A DNA stretch of 64,000 nt, taken from Acidobacteriota bacterium (GTDB lineage: Bacteria; Acidobacteriota; Terriglobia; Terriglobales; Acidobacteriaceae). Location: assembly GCA_018268915.1 (NCBI GenBank), contig JAFDVQ010000002.1, forward strand, positions 124,001 through 188,000, read 5' to 3'. The first letter of the stretch is position 1. Each line of letters opens with the position of its first letter. Below, one piece after another: positions 60,501 to 64,000 of this stretch. The translations under genes and the position numbers were made by a program. The notes beneath the pieces were generated by a model. That model was not told where the DNA came from. It did not search any database and saw nothing but the letters and a program-made list of their open reading frames with translations.

Positions 60501-62241
60501 CGCGCTCGCCTTCAGCGTCGGACTCCCAGATGAGTGCGCCGCCGGGTTGAATGCCGTCGAGCGGATTGCAATGGGTGAATGCCTTGGGATCGCAGCAGAG
60601 AACTGTAGTTACGTGGCGCAGATCGCAGTTGACCCGGATGCGGTCCTTGGCGGCGACCATGAAGTAGCTGGTGGGCGCGCCCTTCTTTTCTGAACCGTAC
60701 TTGGGGTTGGCGCTGACGTGAATGACTTCCTTGGGATTGCCCTTGTCGTCGACGAGACCGTCGCGGTCGTAGAGGAGATCGTTGAGATCGCCGAGAATGG
60801 CGCCGAGGTTCTTGCCCGTGGTGATAGCGCCCCATCCGCCGATGGAGTGGAAGCGAACGGCGACTGCGCCTTCGGGAAGAAGAGAAGGCATCTCGTCGGC
60901 GATGACCGCGTAAGGATGCTCGATACCAAGTACAAAGAAGTTGACGCCGTCGGCTGCGGTCTTACCGTCTTTGCGAGCACGACCGGCGGTGGCGAACTCG
61001 TATGCCCCGATGATGTGCTCGGGGCGGAAGTCGCGCGATCCGAGGCCGTAGCTGCCACCGTAGATGGCGGGAAGCTCCTGGAGGCTGATCTTGGGGATGC
61101 CGGCAGTGCCTTGTACTGCTTTGGAGAGTGCGGTGCGAACATCGCGGCCGAGCGGGTTGTCGCCGGAGAGAGCTTCGTCGGTGCGCTCGAGGATGATGAC
61201 GTTCTTCTTGCCCTTGAGAGCGGCAACGATCGCTGCCTCAGGGAAAGGACGGATGACATTGACATGGATGGAGCCGACTTTTACGCCGCGCGATTCGCGG
61301 AGGTAGTCGACGGCGGCCTCGATGTTTTCAGCTGCGGAGCCGAGGGAGACGAAGACGGTGTCGGTGTCATCGCACTTGTATTGCGTAACGAGGCCGTAGT
61401 AGCGGCCGGTGAGATCGCCGAAGTCTTTGTAGGCGGCTTCGAGGAAATCGAGAATCGGCTCGGCGAAGTTGTTGCGGCGGGCGACGACGCCGTTCATGTA
61501 GTGTTCCTGGTTCTGAACGGGGCCAAGGAGGACCGGGTTGGCGAGGTCCATCATCTTGGGGACGCGGCGGCGGGTGGGTCCGAAGAGAACGCGCTGCGCT
61601 TCGGTCGGGCAGTCGATGACGTCTTCGGGCGAGCCGAGGTATTCGCGGATCAGTTCGGACTCGTGCTTGTAGAAGGTGCGCTCAAGGTGGCTGGTAAGGA
61701 AGCCATCCATGATGTTCATGCCGGGGGTGAGCGAGAGCTCGGTGACGCGGCGGAGGATGAGGGCCTGGTCGGCGGCCTGCTGGGCATCCTTGCCGAAGAC
61801 CATGATCCAGCCGGTGTCGAGCGCGCCATAGATGTCGTCGTGTCCGCAGTGAACGTTCAGGGCGTGCTTGGTGAGCGCGCGCGCACCGACTTCGAGCACC
61901 ATGGTGGAGCCCTTGCCGGGTGCGTGATAGTACTGCTCGACGCCGTAGACTACGCCCTGGCCGGAGGTGAAGTTGACCACACGCTTGCCGCAGACGGAGT
62001 GGGCGATGGCCCCACCCTGGGCCGCGTGCTCGCCTTCGGTCTCAATGGCGATGGTGTTCTTGCCGAAGACGTTGAGATTGCCCTCAGCATAGGCCTGCTG
62101 GAAGAGCTCGCCGCCTTCAGTGGAGGGCGTGATGGGGTAGAAAACGCCGGCTTCGGCGATGCGCGTCTCGGTGTGGTAGGAGACGAGCTGGTTTCCGTTG
62201 GCTGTGACCCGGATTCCGGGGTAGCGAGCAGCGTCCGACAT
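57529..62241 (-). CDS. nifJ: Pyruvate:ferredoxin (flavodoxin) oxidoreductase, extended form
   Basis: 1570 aa, against roughly 1200 for typical single-chain enzymes. Domains in order: TPP pyrimidine domain (ETEGEHAAQGGAIAHSVCG, ~residue 66), transketolase C-like domain, gamma domain (RFHSIGGWGAITTGKNLG), two [4Fe-4S] sites (CTQCMECISVCP near 798; CKGCAACVTACG near 925), the proximal-cluster motif GDGACAGCGEKS near 1009, and TPP motif GDGGMGDIGYQN near 1242. Extra length comes from ~70 residues between the two cluster motifs, a helical insert after CAGCGE, and a long C-terminus. It oxidises pyruvate to acetyl-CoA and reduces ferredoxin. ATG 62241 with GGAGGG six bases upstream. Monocistronic. 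Confidence 0.93.
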   Translation of the reverse strand: MSDAARYPGIRVTANGNQLVSYHTETRIAEAGVFYPITPSTEGGELFQQAYAEGNLNVFGKNTIAIETEGEHAAQGGAIAHSVCGKRVVNFTSGQGVVYGVEQYYHAPGKGSTMVLEVGARALTKHALNVHCGHDDIYGALDTGWIMVFGKDAQQAADQALILRRVTELSLTPGMNIMDGFLTSHLERTFYKHESELIREYLGSPEDVIDCPTEAQRVLFGPTRRRVPKMMDLANPVLLGPVQNQEHYMNGVVARRNNFAEPILDFLEAAYKDFGDLTGRYYGLVTQYKCDDTDTVFVSLGSAAENIEAAVDYLRESRGVKVGSIHVNVIRPFPEAAIVAALKGKKNVIILERTDEALSGDNPLGRDVRTALSKAVQGTAGIPKISLQELPAIYGGSYGLGSRDFRPEHIIGAYEFATAGRARKDGKTAADGVNFFVLGIEHPYAVIADEMPSLLPEGAVAVRFHSIGGWGAITTGKNLGAILGDLNDLLYDRDGLVDDKGNPKEVIHVSANPKYGSEKKGAPTSYFMVAAKDRIRVNCDLRHVTTVLCCDPKAFTHCNPLDGIQPGGALIWESDAEGERAWQNLPHWARKQIIEKNIRVYTLPGFEIARKATDRADLQLRMQGNAFLGAFFAVSPLLQDFGITSEQYRDVVRKQYVKKFGKLGEAVVNSNMEVMTQGFELVKEIKIGELNAADHSSLRGAALLPILEPVPAFAEAGAGESCTVSGCRSTPPPTGQSERPPVATIAMFDSEFRNNFGYDQPATPLAAMGVIAAATGDTASKYVARRETPLYIPENCTQCMECISVCPDTALPNTSQDLSTLLKTAVSRYVGIPSERAKMLEKLPEIEKQTRARMLAEIKQGTPLPKIIREVTESVDGFSAEAKAQFYTIIDKVPMAYQKVNAIFSSPERKAPGSGGIFSIFVSDLCKGCAACVTACGDHEALKMVKETEEVNAEHETGTAFLNQLPDTSQKYLGLFNGANPADSKTATLRNMLMVRRNYDALVAGDGACAGCGEKSVLRSIAAVTEAYMRPVYHTKADRFVAKAGQLEKTGVAKLEALKAANPEEYATLRQTIAHLILGLGGERTEDTHARIAAYEEANGPITDAQLIEAIAAVLLTEAFNHKSLQPIDGRLANGMSVMAMAAHTGCNTVYGSTSPNNPHPYPWMNSLFQDGITIGWLMGESFIVDHARRSVLPERITDIILTREGKGVTPREYYEFTHFTDALMTDQEIIELPKVWVVGGDGGMGDIGYQNMSKVILQNRPNVKAVMLDTQVYSNTGGQNSDSTPMLGGNDMNVFGAATQGKNTEKKTVAETFLAGHGSPFVAQVSMANAPKLYRAILDGLEYRGTMFLQAFTTCQPEHGVADDMALHQAQRTRDSRGVPEFVFDPRKGESYQEALDITGNPSKELDWYETKLKSTGETMRYTVAHWCTTEARFRNHLKKVKPEQAEKLIHLDNMLVRITQQDVVYRRYLDQSHRSFIPDFGVYIKYEENGKIEYRALSRQLVMFCVERRKAWRMLQSKAGIVNKEYAAQKALLADVDAGKIKAEEFLAHANELLAEKLGQASPALAKA

Positions 62242-62677
62242 TTGTGTCCCTCCGTGCGCGGCGACCCCGTAGAGGGCCTCCGGCAGATAGCTGAAAATGT
62301 TTTCCGCGCGGCGGGCATGTGATTCAAAAAGGCTCAGCGTCGCGACGGTCCCGCGGTTGCGGGAGAAAGCTCATCTCCGGACTTGATTTGAACTTCCGGA
62401 GTGATGATTCCAGTCACCGCTATGAGGCTGCGGTTTCGATCCAAATCCCTTGTTAAGTTCAGTAGCCAGAATGAATGTACGTGAGGTACCCAAGGGGAAG
62501 TCGCCCCGATGATGGCATATACACCAGTATGCACCCGCGATGCGGTACGGTGTATCACTGTGTACCAGACCGTGGGATTGAAAAGACGAGCGATCGGAGC
62601 AGGCTGGAACTGCATGAGGGTTCTATACTTGGACCGCTTCAGATGCGGGTGTCTCGATAGGAGCTGAGAGGGAATCG
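62242..62677. other. Divergent promoter region, nifJ / SDR
   Basis: 436 bp between two divergent genes. It contains an inverted repeat ATACACC/GGTGTAT (62519-62525 and 62549-62555) overlapped by GGTAC/GTACC (62544-62548 and 62562-62566). These may be regulator sites. No gene with a plausible ribosome site is seen. Confidence 0.4.
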
Positions 62678-63466
62678 ATGGTGCATTCAGGGGTGGCAGG
62701 AACCGGATTTGCGACTTATCCGAGTCTGCGGGGCAAAGCTGTGCTGATCACGGGCGGGGCGACCGGGATCGGGGCGTCGATTGTGGAGCATTTTGCGCGG
62801 CAGGGGTCGCGGGTCGCATTTTTGGATGTGCAGGATAAGGCGGCTGCGGAACTGATCCAGCGGCTGCGATCTGAGGGCGCGACGGTGCCTCTTTACTTCC
62901 GCTGCGATCTGATCGATGTGAGCGGGTTGAAGGCGCGAGTGAAAGAGGCGATCGATCAGCTGGGCGGTGTGGATGTGCTGGTGAACAATGCGGCGAACGA
63001 TCAGCGGCACAAGATTGAAGACGTGACGGAGGAGTACTTCGACCAGTCGATTGCAGTGAATCTGCGGCCGCAATTCTTCATGATTCAGGCGGTGCTGCCG
63101 GCGATGAAGGCGGCGGGGCGGGGGAGCATCATCAACATGTCGTCGATTTCATGGATGATTCCGTCAACTGGAGTGCCGGTTTATGTCACGACGAAGGCTG
63201 CGATCGTGGGGCTGACGCGGACGATGGCGCACGAACTGGGGCCGTTGGGCATTCGCGTGAATGCGGTGCTGCCCGGGGCGATTGCGACGGAGAAACAGAA
63301 GCGGCTGGTATACACGCCGGAGTACAAGGCGGAGATTATGGCCGCGCAGGCTTTGAAGCGGGACATTCTGCCGGAGGATGTGGCGCGACTGGTGCTGTTT
63401 CTCGGGGCGGAGGATTCAAGCGCGATTACGAATCAAAGCTATGTGATTGATGGAGGGTGGGTGTAA
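62678..63466 (+). CDS. Short-chain dehydrogenase/reductase (classical SDR)
   Basis: 262 aa. Cofactor motif TGGATGIG (25-32), NNAAND (NNAG-like, ~103), and the catalytic set Ser156, Tyr169 and Lys173 (YVTTK), followed by the C-terminal NQSYVIDGGWV. Asp50 after the second strand (VAFLDVQD) favours NAD over NADP. Substrate unknown; sugar or polyol dehydrogenases share this form. ATG 62678 with GAGAGGG five bases upstream. Single gene. Confidence 0.9.
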   Translation: MVHSGVAGTGFATYPSLRGKAVLITGGATGIGASIVEHFARQGSRVAFLDVQDKAAAELIQRLRSEGATVPLYFRCDLIDVSGLKARVKEAIDQLGGVDVLVNNAANDQRHKIEDVTEEYFDQSIAVNLRPQFFMIQAVLPAMKAAGRGSIINMSSISWMIPSTGVPVYVTTKAAIVGLTRTMAHELGPLGIRVNAVLPGAIATEKQKRLVYTPEYKAEIMAAQALKRDILPEDVARLVLFLGAEDSSAITNQSYVIDGGWV

Positions 63467-63524
63467 CCACCCCAGCGACGAAGCCCTGTCGCTGGGGACC
63501 CCGGTGTGAGCGGCGAAGCCGCTC

Positions 63525-63571
63525 TGGGACTAAGGGACCAAGGGAACAAGGGAGTGAGTAGTGAGTTAAGG
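63525..63571. repeat. Simple-sequence tract (AAGGGA/AGTGAGTAGTGAG type)
   Basis: GGGACTAAGGGACCAAGGGA followed by ACAAGGGAGTGAGTAGTGAG is the reverse complement in style of the tract at 15854-15941. Both lie between convergent gene ends. Confidence 0.65.
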
Positions 63572-63574
63572 ACA

Positions 63575-64000
63575 CTATTTGCGTTTTGCTCTCTCGCGCT
63601 GGAGTTCCCGGTAGAGCTCGCTTTTGGATTTGCCCTGCTCGCGGGCGAGACGTTTGAGGGCCTCTTTTTCGTCCAGGTTGTGTTCGGACTGGAGACGCTT
63701 TACCTGATCTGAGATGGTCTCCCAGGTCTCAGAGACGAGACCTGGGGCACCCGGGTTGTTGGTGTGCGGAGAGAGCTCGATGAGGAGGACGAATTCGCCG
63801 CGTATGCGGTCTCGTTCGGTGAGTCGAGTGCGGACTTCGGCGACGGCACCGCGAAGAAATTCTTCGTGGAGCTTGGTGAGTTCGCGGGCGGCGACGACGC
63901 GAAGAGCCGGGCCGAAGACGGCTTCCAGATCGGCGAGCGTGTCGGCGATGCGGTGAGGGGCTTCGTAGAAGATCACGGCTTGCGCCGTGTCGCGTGGTTG
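63575..64000 (-). CDS. rsmI: 16S rRNA 2'-O-ribose C1402 methyltransferase RsmI, C-terminal part
   Basis: The frame is open through the right edge of the window, so the N-terminal SAM-binding half is outside. The visible part begins in the conserved VIFYEAPHRIADTLADLEAVFG segment, continues with ARELTKLHEEFLRG and RGEFVLLIE, and ends in a Lys-rich C-terminal helix domain (LDEKEALKRLAREQGKSKSELYREL). The enzyme 2'-O-methylates C1402 in the ribosomal P-site. Between FVLLIE and the C-terminal domain the linker NNPGAPGLVSETWETI is encoded by a palindromic repeat (63721-63754), an apparent in-frame insertion at a tolerant point. Confidence 0.9.
   Translation of the reverse strand, partial: QPRDTAQAVIFYEAPHRIADTLADLEAVFGPALRVVAARELTKLHEEFLRGAVAEVRTRLTERDRIRGEFVLLIELSPHTNNPGAPGLVSETWETISDQVKRLQSEHNLDEKEALKRLAREQGKSKSELYRELQRERAKRK
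63721..63754. repeat. Palindromic repeat, GGTCTC type, inside rsmI (copy A3)
   Basis: CCCAGGTCTC-loop-GAGACCTGGGGCACCCGG. It matches the intergenic copies at 52975-53006 and 19657-19689, including the one-sided GGGCACCC tail, but here is translated as part of RsmI. Confidence 0.88.

Noticed and set aside
58810..62322. Two very long plus-strand open frames (627 and 534 codons) opposite nifJ
   Set aside because: Exact antisense of a strongly supported gene. The translations are Val/Gly/Glu-rich with no family motif, as expected from GC-rich codons read in reverse.
1..64000. Prophage, integrative element or defence island
   Set aside because: No integrase, transposase, restriction, toxin-antitoxin or phage structural gene seen; most genes are metabolic or envelope functions.

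Overview
The window looks like chromosome of an acidobacterium (Acidobacteriota, Terriglobia-type). This is an inference from gene style: moderately high GC, winged-helix/TolB-propeller regulators, secreted proteins with carboxypeptidase-regulatory-like domains, a very long pyruvate:ferredoxin oxidoreductase, and many small dispersed palindromic repeats. There are no rRNA genes, transposases, phage genes or CRISPR arrays, and I recognised no tRNA. Both ends cut genes: recQ on the left (3' end only) and rsmI on the right (its 5' end lies outside).

Layout. 0-10.8 kb: recQ end, then a long minus-strand block. It holds a secreted protein, an orphan peptide-type binding protein, an NtrY-like kinase and an NtrC-like sigma54 activator, several joined by 4-nt overlaps, then a cardiolipin-synthase-like/EEP pair. 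Just to the right lies an L,D-transpeptidase / small ORF / SPFH operon. 10.8-15.9 kb: three small plus-strand genes (one DUF3467-like) and hydantoinase/oxoprolinase hyuAB. 15.9-18 kb: two tandem paralogous secreted proteins. 18.2-22.8 kb: a minus-strand membrane-homeostasis cluster (XRE regulator, His-rich NfeD-like protein, 36-aa membrane peptide, flotillin, DUF2059 protein, PspA). 23.4-31.9 kb: sugar MFS transporter, ferritin-VIT1 iron exporter plus rhomboid, protoporphyrinogen oxidase divergent from cytochrome bd, DinB protein. 32-39 kb: M28 peptidase, mutY, a Cys/His-rich hypothetical, cysteine desulfurase and mnmA. 39-48.3 kb: RND efflux pair, ComEA-like protein, MscS channel, winged-helix/TolB regulator.

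48.3-55.6 kb is a histidine operon: hisI-G-D-C-B-H-(YcxB-like gene)-F-A. It is preceded by what reads as a complete transcription attenuator: a 25-codon leader peptide with eight His in residues 4-13, a terminator hairpin, and an upstream segment complementary to the terminator's 5' arm. This is the clearest regulatory system in the window. 56-64 kb: aminotransferase, a bidirectional terminator, a 1570-aa NifJ, an SDR and rsmI.

A second theme is the repeats. At least five short families (hairpins ending in GGGCACCC, a 71-nt hairpin element with a compensatory base change, GCTGAAGCCC hairpins, and two simple-sequence types) sit mostly between genes. Members also lie in frame inside hisB and rsmI, and one supplies the C-terminus of the XRE regulator, so repeat insertion appears to be reshaping proteins here.
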